Source: Nepenthes gracilis (taxonomy: Eukaryota; Streptophyta; Magnoliopsida; Caryophyllales; Nepenthaceae). Taken from it: a stretch of 64,000 nt of DNA. A model generated the notes under the pieces. That model saw nothing but the letters and a program-made list of their open reading frames with translations, did not search any database and had not been told where the DNA came from. Each line of letters begins with the position of its first letter. Within the stretch, counting starts at the first letter, position 1. Location of the stretch: the NCBI GenBank assembly GCA_033239525.1, contig BSYO01000006.1:18314175-18378174 (forward strand), in the 5' to 3' direction. The position numbers were made by a program, and so were the translations under genes. Of this stretch, positions 24,220-36,100 are shown in pieces.

Positions 24220-25440
24220 AATCAATTTCTGTGGTACTTGGATAGTAGATGCTCTAGACACGTGTGAAAATAAAGTTATGTTCTTCTCAATGTCAGATCA
24301 TCCTAATGGGACGGTTGTCTTTGGTGATGGCTCAAGAGCCCCTATTCTTGGTGGAGGTTTGATATGTATTTTTGGACTCTCGAAGCCCTGTGATGTCTTG
24401 TATGTATCAGGGTTGAAATCTAACCTCTTAAGTATTAGTCAATTTTGTGATGACAATTTCGAGGTTCGATTTTTTTAAGATAAATGCTCCATCTATGACA
24501 CAAATGACTCAATTGTTTTAGAAGGCAAGAGAACTCCTGACAATCTTTATGGTATCAAGCCAAACAACATTCTTGAATGCAAATCCGCTAAAATTAACAC
24601 CACAAAATTGTGGCATCAACGCCTTGGCCACTTAAATTTTAAATGCCTATCAAAAATTTCGAAGAAGAGTTGTGTTGAAGGGCTTCCTAAACTGTCAAAT
24701 GTAAAACATCATGTGTGTGGTCCTTGTTAATTAGGAAAACAAATTAAAACAAGTCACTCATCTCATAGTGACATCCACATAACTTGGCCTCTTGAATTAA
24801 TTTATATAGATCTTATGGGGCCTTCTAGAACTGAAAATTTAGGTGGAAAAAAGTATATTTTAGTGGTTGTGGATGATTATTCTAAGTATTCGTGGATAGA
24901 TCTTATTCGAAAAAAATCTGACACATTTGACTATGTAAAAATCTTATGTAAAAAACTTACTAATGAAAAAGGAACTTCTATCATTAGAATTCGTAGTGAC
25001 CATAGTAAGGAGTTTGAGAATTCCAATTTTGAAACATTTTGTAATGATAAAGGAATTCACCATGAATTTTCTTCCCCCATCACCCCTCAACAAAACAGGA
25101 TTGTTGAACGTAAAAATCGGGTTATTCAAGAAATGGCCAGAATTATGATGCAATGTCAGAATATTGCCATGCACTTTTGGGGTGAAGCTGTGAGTACGGC
25201 TTATCACATAATCAACCGAGTCTACCTAAGACTTGGGACAGAAACAACCCCTTATGAACTTTAGAAAGAAAAGAAACCCAATGTTAAGTATTTCCATATC
25301 TTCGGTTGTCAATGTTTTATTTTACGTGATAGGAAAAACTTAGGAAAGTTCGATTCAAAAAGTGATGAAGGAATATTCTTGGGATATTCCCTAACTAGTT
25401 GAGCCTATCAAGTCTTCAATTTATGCACTCAAACGATTAT
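24220..25440 (+). pseudogene. Protease and integrase of the Sirevirus-like element
   Basis: The protease is seen as LWYLDSRCSRHV near 24230, where the usual DSG is DSR (one G-to-A change). Integrase starts with the zinc-binding WHQRLGHLN (24611) and its Cys pair. The core has LIYIDLMGPS and VVVDDYSKYSW, then IRSDHSKEFEN and VERKNRVIQEMARIM, so the D, D and E positions are all present. It ends with FDSKSDEGIFLGYS. In-frame stops occur after HVCGPC, after TPYEL and after YSLTS. The longest open piece is 24815-25264. Confidence 0.82.
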
Positions 25441-25589
25441 GAAATCCATAAATGTTGTGAATGACACTCCTCATGACCATCCTGAAAGCGCTGACTGTTT
25501 GAATAAAAATGATAATCATGATGACTCCTTACTCAACTTATCTTTTCTCGATATTGAGCAAGTAACTCCTGCTGCCATTTCTACAAATG

Positions 25590-26560
25590 TACCTTCTGCC
25601 AGAGTCAAGCTCAATCATCCAAAGGACTTTATGTTAGGCGATGTTAATGAAGGTATGAGGCTGCGCCGCCGCATTCTAAATCAGCTCTCCTATATCTATT
25701 ATGTCTCTCACATCGAACCAAAAAAAGGTAGAAAAGGCTTGTTCGATAAGTGCTGAATAAATGCCATGCATGAGGAACTAAATTAATTTGTGATGAATGA
25801 TGTATGGTTCTTGGTTCCCCATCCTACCCATACAAATGTCGTTGGGACTAAGTGGATATTATGAAAATGGAAATCACTGAAATAAAGCTTTCCTCGTAAG
25901 GATAAATAGGAATATCACGTGAAATAAAGCTCATGAGTTTTAAATTGTGCCAAATGAATGGATATACTAAAATAGAAGGCATTGACTAAAAGGTTTTGTG
26001 AATGATCACTAGACTTACGGCCTTAAGCGAAGCTCCCGAGTTTGGTGTGGCGTCTCACATCGTACCTTTGTGATCATGGTTTTGTTTGAGGCGGTGTTGA
26101 TAAAACTTTATTTATCTGGCCAGAAAAATGTATGTTGGTTACCAGTTTATAGGCTTTAAATTGTACCAAATGGATAAGTATGATTGCATTCCTAAATGGT
26201 TTTATTCGAATATGCGAGGATGAAGTCTATTTGTAGAACAACCAAAAGTTTTTGTGAATCCTGCGTTTCCGGATCAAGTGTTCTAGGAAAGCTAAAAAAG
26301 GCTTTATACGGACAAGTGTTGAAGCAAGCTGAGGAAAAGGGAGTTCAGCGTTTGGTACGGCGTCTCAGCCATCGTCGACCTTTGTGATAGGAAGGTGGTT
26401 TTCTTCGAGCGGTGTTGATAAAACTTTATTTGTCCAAATAGGAAGAACAAAAATGTATGTTGGTGTGAGTTTATGTTGATGACATCGAATCTTTGGCGCT
26501 ACGAAAAGTAAAAAGACTAACCGTGCTCATTCCTTTGCGAGTACCATTGTATGGCCTCAC
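25590..26560 (+). pseudogene. Reverse transcriptase of the Sirevirus-like element, patchy
   Basis: The N-terminal RT region is clear: HPKDFMLGDVNEGMRLRRR, NQLSYIYYVSHIEPK and MNDVWFLVPHPTHTNVVGTK. After about 25930 the expected RT codons appear only as short pieces (NGYTKIEGID; CATTCCTAAATGGTTTTATT; GTAGAACAACCAAAAG; GCTTTATACGGAC...AAGCAAGCT; GTTTATGTTGATGACATC for the YVDD box), separated by unrelated sequence. A 115-bp passage occurs twice (26045-26160 and 26352-26470). Ordinary decay would leave a continuous alignable trace; this looks like interleaving with another sequence. Confidence 0.65.
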
Positions 26561-26850
26561 TGATGACCTTGAAATGAGTATGATTGGAGAACTGACCCCA
26601 GCCTTTATAAGTAACTTTCTTGAGTTAGGATAGGAAGCTACAAATTGGCGAAACTCTCTCAGCTGGTACCTTTATTTTCCAATGCAAGTAATATGCATTT
26701 ATCGACTAACGATGTTTAGGACCTGAGGTTGAGCATAAAGTTTGATTATCATGATTTAGATAACTCCAAACATACTCGGTTATTTCATGATGTTTGGAGC
26801 GTTTTATTTTCCTCAAGTAGTGTTTTAAGATGTTGGATGTATAAAAAGAA

Positions 26851-27160
26851 TTTGCTTTTGTTAAAAAGAACTCCGGCCTTTGATAAAAGAAAATCCGTGT
26901 TTTTATAGAAGTATGATCGACTTTTAAGAAGAGAAGTCCGACTTTTAAGGAAAAGAATCGGCTTTTAAGGAAAAGACATTGCATTTGAAAAAAACCCGGC
27001 TTTTAAGGAAAAGAACTCCGGCTTTTAAGGAAATGAACTTGCTTTTAAGGAAAAAGAACTCAATCCGATCCAAAAGAATCATATTTAGGTGTTGTTAAAA
27101 GAATCGGCCTTTGATAAAAAGAACTCCGGCTTTTGTTGAAAAGACCTGATTTTTTAAGGA
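26851..27160. repeat. 22-bp degenerate tandem repeats
   Basis: A motif close to CGGCTTTTAAGGAAAAGAAC recurs about a dozen times with imperfect spacing, alternating between 'cggcctttgataaaa' and 'cggcttttaagg' forms. It has no coding role that I can see. It lies downstream of the RT remnant, where the end of pol should be. Confidence 0.65.
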
Positions 27161-29797
27161 TTTTCTTCTCTAAAGAATCAAATTTTGCCTTATGGATACT
27201 CGGTTAATTGCACCGATTTTGAAATATTGATGATGGAAAAGATGACCTTGGATGGGTGTTTTTATGTCGGCTCGACACGGTGGCTTAGATGAGTAAGAAA
27301 CAAAACTCCATCTCGTTATCTACGGACCAAATACATGTAGCGGAAGTTTTTGCACATAACTCCTATGGATGAAACAAATGTTTCTTGTTTACGGTATTAT
27401 TGAGGACAATACCTTAAATGTGACAATACTAGTTTATAAATAGGGTCTTTCCAACATTCCGTACCAAACATAAATGTAGCATCATTTCATTAGTGAGCTT
27501 GTTTTGATCATATCATTTGCACATACTCGCCGAATATCAGTCTTGACTACGGACCTTAAAACCCTTAGTTGATGGAAATGTTTGAATTTTTGGAAATCTA
27601 ATTGCATGATTTGGGCTCGCCTTTGCATTGACTCCGGCCGCATAAATAGTTATTTAAAAAATAAAAATTAGCACGGACTCTGTCTTTGGCTGATTATGGG
27701 CTCGAGTGCCTGCTCCCCTTTACCCTCGGCGGCGGTGTGTAGCTCATCACCCTCGCATTTCTTCCTAGATGATAAATCTGCCTCTCTCACTCTTCCCACC
27801 TCCAGATCTACCCTCCTTCCTCTCCATTCGGACGTTATCAAAGTAATGAGGTCTTTTCTTTGTTGCCATTTGTCATTCATGGCATTGCGGGTTTTTACTT
27901 CCTTTTGGTTGGATGTTCTTATGGCGTGAAGGCTTGCTAACAAATTTGCTGTTTTCGGTTTTGGTGGATTTTGTGCGCCGTCTAAGATTCTATAAATGAT
28001 TTCTGTGTCTAAAAGTTAATGAATAGCCCTTCTAGTATGGCTTCCAACCCTTGGTGTAGGTGATGGTTGTAAAGATCGGTGTGTGTTTTGTGGTTCCTAG
28101 TGGCATCTCGGTTTCCTTCTCGGCGCTTGCCTTGCGCGCCTATCCGGCGTGAAGCCCCTTGAGCCGTCCGTCCGTTGAAAAGCTCGAGAAACCATGCCCC
28201 TTGGCCGTTGACTCCCTCTTTGTTGCACGCCATCTTCTCCTTCTTTGCACACACATTGTACGTTTCGAAAATAAAAAATAATAAAGAAAAATTTTAAGTC
28301 CACCTTTTTATATATATATATATATATATACATATATTCATACAAGAATCGAGGGGAAGAAGACCCGTACCTCGATATTACACGATTTTAGTGTACTTAA
28401 ATTTTGCGGGTAGAAAGTGTGGCGTAAGTGGAGTGGCAAAGACACTCGGCCGAGTGGGCTCTCCGCTCTCGATCTTTTGATAAGAGAGGTATTATTTACC
28501 AACATGTCCCTCGGACTCTCACTTGAATGAGAAGTCACTTGACTCCTTAACCTTTCCATATCTTGATTTCCCGGACAAGAGCGGTTTGATCCATCATCCC
28601 TTGTTCTTTTATAGAATTCTATTCTAATATTCACGAGATTTCCTTGATTCTTTCTCCACCTTCTGCGCCAGGCCCGGCGTTGCATTTAGGTATCACTGCG
28701 TTCTTGGCCTTCATCGGGTGACAAATCGACTTACCCTTTCTTCCATTCTCCCGGCCTCATCAAAAAAGGTTGCCACATTTAAGTGTTGCTCCCATGGAGT
28801 GAAATGGGAGAGCTTTTAAGACCTTCCTCTCTCCCGTCGATCGATTTCATGTTTCTGAACTGTTTTTCTTCACTTCTCGTCGAAGACAAAGCCTTATTCT
28901 TTTGCTTGGTGGTGGGATCGACTGCCGTCCCACATCGCCTCGCACATTATTTGATCCATGTAAGTAAAGTGAACAACTTTCCCCGGGTGCCTTTTATTTG
29001 CTTAGGGTTCGATTATCCCTCTTTCGATCTTCTTGTTCTTAGATGAGTAAGCCCCATCAAACTCCTTTTCTCAAGTTATCTAAGCTTTCTTTGTGGAATT
29101 CGATGAACCTCTCTGCGGTGCCTCCTTCTCGGCCACATGGCCCCTTTGGATGAAACAAATGTTTTTTGACTACGGCCTATTATCTTCTCTGTGTAGCTAT
29201 CTTGGATTGGTGTCTCGTCTTGACAATTTAGTACTATAAATATTTCTAAAAATTCTTTCTTCCAACATTCCATTACCAAACATATCGATTTTGAGCGTTT
29301 GGATTTCGTTTGGCTGAGCTTGTGGAAACGCGTTGTCATATCAGCCTTCACATATTCGACCAAATATGAGTGATTCCCTCTCTTTGGCTCTTGATGACAA
29401 AGGGGGAGATTTGTTTCATTTTGATAGGGAGATTTGAGAGCGTTATTTTTTATGTTAGGGGAGACTTGTTGTTTGCTCAGTTCTTCTTAGATTTCTATAA
29501 ATGTATCTCATTAAATAGTTGTTTTTTTAAATACTATATTATATTATGGCTTCCTGTACTAACCTGCTGTTTGAGCAGTAACTCCCCTTTATCCTGTCGA
29601 TGCGGCGTGTCACAACATCGACATAGTGTTTATTAATGTAGATTTTACATCTTTTTGTATCCTTTATTTCTCTATTTAGGTGTAAATTTTTCTCTCTCGG
29701 TTTCTATCTTTTCCATTGGTGCCGACCGCCACCCGTGCTTCACTTGTATTTATTTTTATTTGGGTTTTGTCACGGAATTTGCTGCCACCGGGGAGAT
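27161..29797. other. Patchwork 3' internal region with internal near-duplicates
   Basis: No protein domain is visible. The passages 27284-27545 and 29039-29370 are collinear but share only short blocks (GGATGAAACAAATGTTT, TTCCAACATTCC, ACCAAACAT and others) separated by unrelated stretches. Likewise 28066-28310 resembles LTR sequence at 29892-30110 (TGTAAAGATCGG, GAAGCCCCTTGAGC, AAAATAAAAAATAATAAA). A (TA)n run lies at 28309-28330. Polypurine tracts AAAGGGGGAGA (29399-29409) and GGGGAGA (29790-29796) precede the LTR, as in Sireviruses. Confidence 0.5.
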
Positions 29798-31273
29798 TGT
29801 TAGAGTCATTTTTATAATTGGCTGTGTATTCATGACCATATGTAATCTTGTAGTCGATGCAACCCAACCGAGTTATGACTCCTCGAAATCTGTAAAGATC
29901 GGCCGGCAACGTGCTTAGGTGGTGGTGCCTCGGTGGCCCTCCCGTTCTTAGCTTCTCGGCGCCTGATACCACGCCTGAAGCCCCTTGAGCTCTCCATCGG
30001 CTCAAGCCCAAAATCCCAAAGCCCCGCACTATCCTTGTGCTCTCTCTTTGCCACACACCATCTTCTCTTTCTGACTGTTTCCAAAAATAAAAAATAATAA
30101 ACACTAAAAAAAATACGATACTCTAATAAAACCACATTCGACCCCACGTACACTTTTACATCTCACAACTCAGCATTTGAGACTCTCTCCAGCTAAGCAG
30201 TTTGTCAATTTGTACACAATGGATTTAGAAAAATACTACTCTTATTACAACTTTACTAAAATTCTATAAAGATATGATGTGGCACGTGATGAGTGGTTTT
30301 TTTTATTTTCTTTCCCTGTCAAAACTAAATGCCACATCATCTTTTCCGGAATTATTATAGGTGTAGTGTTGCTCATTCAGATTTAGAGCTCCAAATAGCT
30401 GAGACAGTTAATGGGAAATTTTTTTAAACCCGTTGTAAGAGAAATCAAGGTAGTTATCTCATTGGCACCTTAATTCTTTTACCATACGCACTGGAACTTT
30501 AAGTTGCAATGCATTTTGATCACGCCTCTCAGGCCCCAAAATATTCAACTTAGCTTCCCATTTCACCATATATTGAAAGGGAATTTCTTTCCGAGGGCAT
30601 AGAAGATTCATTTTATCTTTGTGCTTGATGTAAACAACAAGTTTTCTCTACACCTAAGATTCTTCATCGCATCCCTTGATTTACTATCTCTTTTGCCTTC
30701 ATTGGTAACTCCATTTTCCCAAGGATCAAAGAAGGAGACCTCTGTATTGCTTTGTGTTCGGGTTCAACTCAAGTGGCTCTCCCATCAAGGTAAGATTGAC
30801 TAAAATCCATTATTTTGGTAAGGTATAGCTTTGAGCTGCTGGTGAAGTCTTCATAGATTCCATTCCTACTAAGTTCCTTGGTAGGGATCACTGAACGATA
30901 AGTGACTTCCATCGGTTTCATTCCATCCACATATTCATTGTGCAGCTAATTGGGTTAAGTTAACTTTTCATTGGTTTATTTATTGTGCATTACATTTAAA
31001 ATCAGCTAGTTGAAGCGCGGAGGGTTTTCCTGACCCATCTATTTCTTTGTTATAGAGTTTTCCCATAAAAGTATAAAAAAATCCTTCAGGTCTTTTTATT
31101 ATTGTTTTTGCTTCATTTATATTTTGTTTGCTAGTTTATTATCTGCTATACTATCATGGAAATAAATATTCCTGTTTCTGTTGTGAATATTGTCTCTTTT
31201 TCTTGCCATATTTTTTTGGTGCAAAATCTCTTGAAATTTGATTGTAAAATTTAGGACAAAAAGTCCTTTTTCA
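29798..31273 (+). repeat. Downstream (3') LTR of the Sirevirus-like element, chimeric
   Basis: It starts TGTTAGAGTCATTTTTATAA like the 5' LTR and ends TCCTTTTTCA. Positions 29798-30148 follow the LTR loosely, 30149-30370 copy the upstream flank (19838-20060), and 30361-31273 alternate between blocks of that flank (20060-21130) and blocks of the 5' LTR (21560-22257), always in order. At 1476 bp it is longer than its 1094-bp partner. Details are given in the findings. Confidence 0.75.
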
Positions 31274-31738
31274 GGGTAAATCCAAATGTTCAGAAAGAAA
31301 GGTTAGGTCTTTCCATGTCTAGTGTCCCCCATTTGCCTTCATTTTCATTTTATGTCCCCTTTTGTTTTTCTCTTGACTTTTGAGTGATTGAGCCAACATT
31401 TTAACCCTGTGATATCTATTCCTTAGGTAGTTGAAATTCAGGGTTTACCCACCTCGGATGATCGTATGTTCTTGGAGTCATGTAGCCGATTGTCTACTTG
31501 TGTGATTATGAGGAATAACTTTAAATGCTCTTTATTCTTGCAAGAAAGAAAAGATTTACAAATAAACTGCAGTTAACTGTTGCTAAGTGAACTATATCAA
31601 TTACTCCAACATTCACTTAACTTGTCTCAACAGGGTTATCCATTTCACTGTATTATAACTTACGTGTTTTATGATTTTCTTTGGATGTGCATCATAAAAC
31701 TAGTTAGATTTTGTCTTTTCACTGATTTACTTTTGCAG

Positions 31739-33156
31739 CTTGCAGAGGATATATAATGCTCTGGGTATCATGGTGGCATCATGCTCATGTGCATCGGCAG
31801 TGGCTCCACCAGCACGGTCTATTGTAATCAGGTCCTATGCCATGGAGGTAACATTCTACTCAATTATAACCTAATGTGACAATCAATCAGTGCACTTTAC
31901 TGAAAGTTGATGTAACAATATACAGAACTTCAATCATGGAGAACATCATCCTGGAGAGACAATGGCACTTGTCAAAATGCCTTAGATACCAAGTCGATAA
32001 ATTCCTTTGGGATGATAACTCAATATACAGAGCACCCTTGGATGAATAAGCAGTGGAATATGCATGATTGGAAGATTCATTAATTCCAACTTGCCCAGCT
32101 ACCATGAAGTGTTCCTTGGATGCTCTCTCATACTATTTGCTTCTTTTCTAGGTTCCTAGCTGATTTCTGTCTACTTGTCTGCAGAGTATTCTCTTCCCTT
32201 CTATCTTGAGAAACTCCATTGTTCATTCTGTGTGTTCTCTTGTGCCGAGTAGATATGATAAATGGTCACTTGAGGTGTATTCAAAATGCACAATTGTTTC
32301 AACCTCTGATAGATCCCATTATGCTATTGCTAACAGATGAATTCATCCAACCTGTGTTCTAATGTCTGCTCTATCCTGGAACTTTCTGTTTTAATTTCTA
32401 TTCATCTCTCTGGATGACAGAGAATGTTTTCCACGCCTATGTAATCTTTCATGTGCTTTTATCATCTTTCTCAGCACTATGATAGTATGCAATTTTATTT
32501 CCTTTTTTAATCGGATAGATTTTTATTTGATTCAGGGGCTTAAAACAGAAACCCCCTTCCTGCCCCTGCTCCCCAAATATCAAAGATAGAAATCAGTGGT
32601 TACACTTGATAGGATATGAACAGAGTGGAGTAAAAGCATCCATTTGGCTGACCCTACCTAAAGTGAAAAAATTTGTTTTTGGTTTGGTTTAATGGTTAAG
32701 ACTTTGTATTTTCAATGGATAGACTGTGTTTCCCTCGAAGATCAGGCTCGCCAGATAAATTGAACAAAAAGAAATTCCATCGTATCAAATGAAATAGTCA
32801 GCCCAGCTTCTAGAGCAAGGACGCCAGAGATCGGCAATGACTCTCATGGCATTTCAAGGAAGGTTTCTTAGCAATTGGTGTAAGTGCCATTTTAATTGGA
32901 TTTACTCTAGTGTTATGTCTGGATACTTATTACAACTTTTTTTTTTTCTTGCAGGTGGCATTTTCACTTCTGGTGAAATCCATTAATTACACCAAAGGCT
33001 TGTCTGAAAGAGCCGCTCAATCAAGTGAGGATACTCTAGGCCTGGTGTTTTTGATGTCATTTAATGGTTGCGAGGTGAAGGGAAGTTCCAGGTGATGACG
33101 CTGAGTGGCAATCACGATTCAACTGCTGGGATAGTTCTGAATGTTGGGGGAAATAG
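31739..33156 (+). CDS. Candidate three-exon gene fragment, product unknown
   Basis: Three segments with splice signals join in one open frame. Exon A is 31739-31847 (after TTTTGCAG, before GTAACA), exon B 32955-33024 (after a T-rich tract ending CTTGCAG, before GTGAGG) and exon C 33092-33156 (after TTCCAG, ending at TAG 33154-33156). Exon A reads LQRIYNALGIMVASCSCASA and then VAPPARSIVIRSYAME, which resembles an organelle-targeting leader (Ser/Ala/Arg-rich, few acids). Exon B reads VAFSLLVKSINYTKGLSERA. The tail is DDAEWQSRFNCWDSSECWGK. From the internal Met the product would be 70 residues; an upstream exon may exist, because exon A is open at its 5' side. The 67-bp second intron is short for a plant. 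I recognise no family. Confidence 0.4.
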
Positions 33157-36100
33157 TGAAGCACACTTGGCTGAAACAGGTATAGTGGCAATTTTAGATT
33201 ATCTGGTCTTCTGATCACAATTATTTTGTCGTGTTCCTCTTTTGACATGAAATCTACTAGACAAGTTCTTTATATCGTGATTTTTCTGTCTATCAACTAC
33301 TAGATTCATTTCTTAATGGGCATGAAGAAGTAGGCAATTTCATACTGGGGATCATTTCAACTCTAGCAGCAACTTATGCATGCGAACATTTGGGTTGTCG
33401 TCGATGCTTCACTTTTTCTAGATTTCCTTATCAAGCAAAATGCATGAGATGCTTAAGATGCCCTACTTAGGTAACGAAAGTTTGTTATGCATTACTGTCT
33501 AAGCTAATAGGAAAAGAAAAGCATATAACGTAATTGATTGAAAGAGTGATCCAAATATACCAGTATTAGTCCCCGAAACTCCTAGCAGATGTCTAGAAAC
33601 TGAGGAACTGAAATAAGAGGTCACATTTTTTGTATGATCTCTTGTGGATAGATCTAATATGTTTGTGGAAAATTCTTTGCTGTATATATGACTTAACATT
33701 TTTCCCATTCTCCAAAAAAAAAAAAAAAGGATTTGAATTTGGATGCTCAATTCATCACATCATCAACTCAAATAGGAGAAATAGTGATGTTCTATTTGAC
33801 CCTGAAGAAAAAATTGCTCTCAACAATAAGAAGGAAACTGCATAATTTGTCGTGTCTGCTGCTTGGGTCCAATCTTTGTCCCCAATACATTACCACAACC
33901 AACAAAAATAGTAGCTTAGTTTATCAACTATTTCATTGGTATCTGCCATTATGCATTTTGCCATTTCCTTGTATCTGTAAGCTCACTGAAATAGTAGCTT
34001 CTTTTGCACCCTTGCTTGTAGGTTTAATCAAAATGCGGCCCTCACATTTTCGCTTGCTCGTCTTCTTGTGATCTTGCTCACCAGTCCGCGTGTTCCTACC
34101 CCTTTGGAATGCGAGCCAGCCGGACCAGATCAAGTATATTCAGCCTTATAGTATAGAACCCCGCTCTGGTTGATGATAAAACCCCAAAATGTTTTTGGTC
34201 ATTTGCATTTTTACGAAGCTTTGAAGTTCCACGTACAAATATCAGTTCCAGCCATGTAGATTTCTTGCCTGCTTTTGACATTATCCTGACTCTTTGCTGC
34301 CTCCAGCATGTTCATTTTTTTGGCAAAACTCTCTTTGCCGTCTGCTCGTGTGGCTTCTTTACTGCCTTTTGTTGAATATGCATGTTGCTTTGCACAAAGG
34401 CAGTACCCTTATCGTTTCTTTCGATTCAATACTTGCACTGAACAACCATAAGCAACACCAATGCTGCAGCAAAGAATCTTCAACAAGAGAAGTGATTTCT
34501 GTAAGTATGAAATAGCCTCTTTGGATTTCTGTAAGTATGATAAAAATGTGTATATCCAACTCTTGACGAAGCACACAATGCAAGAAGAACCATACATTGA
34601 GTAACCCTTTTACCTTTGTGACTGGTGATTGATTCATCAAACTGATTATTTCTACTGTCTTATTTATGGCCAATGTGACTGGTTCTGCTTCTCTCCCAGC
34701 ATTACACTTCTATATGTGTGTTCCCCAATAGTTATTTGTAATTTTCATTGGAGGTTTTGCAATATTGACATATTGCCTGTGTCAACACAGAATGATCTGC
34801 TAAATCCTGTCTCCAGGCTTTGGTTCGCGATCTACGCCGTTGGATATTGAGGTGTCTCCCAGGTAATGAATGAAATGTGTTTGGAGACATCTTTGAATAA
34901 TACGGTATCTATTTATTTATCTATTTTTTATATATTTGCTAGTGTGGACGGTTGGATTAAACACCACATCTTCAAGATTGCAGTTTTGTTCTCCCTCCTG
35001 CAATTTAGCCTTTGTTTGTTTGTTTATTTTTTTAATTATAATGTTTAAATTTTATCGAAAGTACAAAAAATCTAAAATTAAATAACTAACCTATAACTAG
35101 ATGTGGTTGGTCCAGTTTGATCCTCCCAGAGTTTTATCGGTTTGCTCAAGGTATTTGAGTATTACGGAGGATAAGCACGGTCAAAACACTAAGCCTGATC
35201 ACTTTTTTAGGCTAGGCACGGTGACAGATAAAAGTGATTAGCTTAGCTTATATTATTTTTTTTTTGTAAATATATTTTTAATATTTAAATAAGTACTAAG
35301 TTTTTTTAAAAAATATTTTAATAGATTACAACTAATAATTTTTTTATTTAAAAATTTTATTTTTATATGTATTTAAGTAATATTGTAATTTAAATATTAT
35401 AAATTTTAAAATATTTCATATTAATAATATTTTTTTATATAAATATGAATTTTTTAAAATAAAAATTATTAAAAATAAAAAATATCTATTGAAACATGTA
35501 AGATTTAAACTATTGATGGGTATGGTTAGGCTTGTTGCCTTGATCATCAGGTCTTTGGACAACGTCCTTTCCGAAACGTTTCGGACGGTGAGAGACGGCG
35601 TTTCCTAACTTCAAAGACGTCCATAGTTGACTGGTCTCCAATTCCTGCGTGGTTTCCACGCGTCATGAGGTCCGCCCAACCAAATCCACCGTGCCGCAGC
35701 TTCCCAACAGCCAATTAATATTCATTTTAAGTCCCTAACAACCAATAAATTGTCTCATTTTTCCAAACCCTACCCTTTATCCCCACTAATAATTCCACCT
35801 GTGTCCCCATTTCAGGCTGGTATTTTGACTTTTTGTCAAAAACCTCTCATTCAACCCTTCTCCACTAGCCGCTCCTTTGACTGGGACCCACTTTTGTTTA
35901 TGTCGCTGCTCCGTGAAAGCGACTTCTACCAAAACAGCCCGAAATCAAGTTGCCGATTGTGTGCAGCTGTATGCCAGAGACCTAGTTGGGTGGATTAAAC
36001 AACTGGTAATTCAGATCTAAACAGTTAAATTTAAATAAAAAATTAGGTTAATTAAATAGTTTGATTTTTATTTGAAATTATGTTGATAGGGACAGCAGGA

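Larger units (their letters stand above)
21164..31273 (+). mobile_element. Ty1/Copia retrotransposon, Sirevirus-like, decayed and patchy in its 3' half
   Basis: The 5' LTR (21164-22257) is followed by a TGGTATCAGAG primer-binding site, gag with a zinc knuckle, protease, integrase and RT in Copia order, and a downstream LTR starting at 29798 after a polypurine tract. The flanks GGATA (21159-21163) and GGGTA (31274-31278) match at four of five positions. Integrase and RT wording (FDSKSDEGIFLGYS, GDVNEGMRLRRR, MNDVWFLVPHPTHTN) fits the Sirevirus/Maximus group. From about 25930 onward the sequence is interrupted by unrelated inserts and near-duplicate passages, and the downstream LTR is chimeric. 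Confidence 0.8.

Noticed and set aside
26851..27160. Regular short repeats resembling a CRISPR array
   Set aside because: Units are adjacent and degenerate, without unique spacers, and the window is plant nuclear DNA inside a retroelement.
35750..35998. 82-codon open frame in a GC-richer patch with CCAAT motifs
   Set aside because: It is Pro/Ser/Phe-rich without a domain, has no supporting splice or promoter structure, and its length is within chance.
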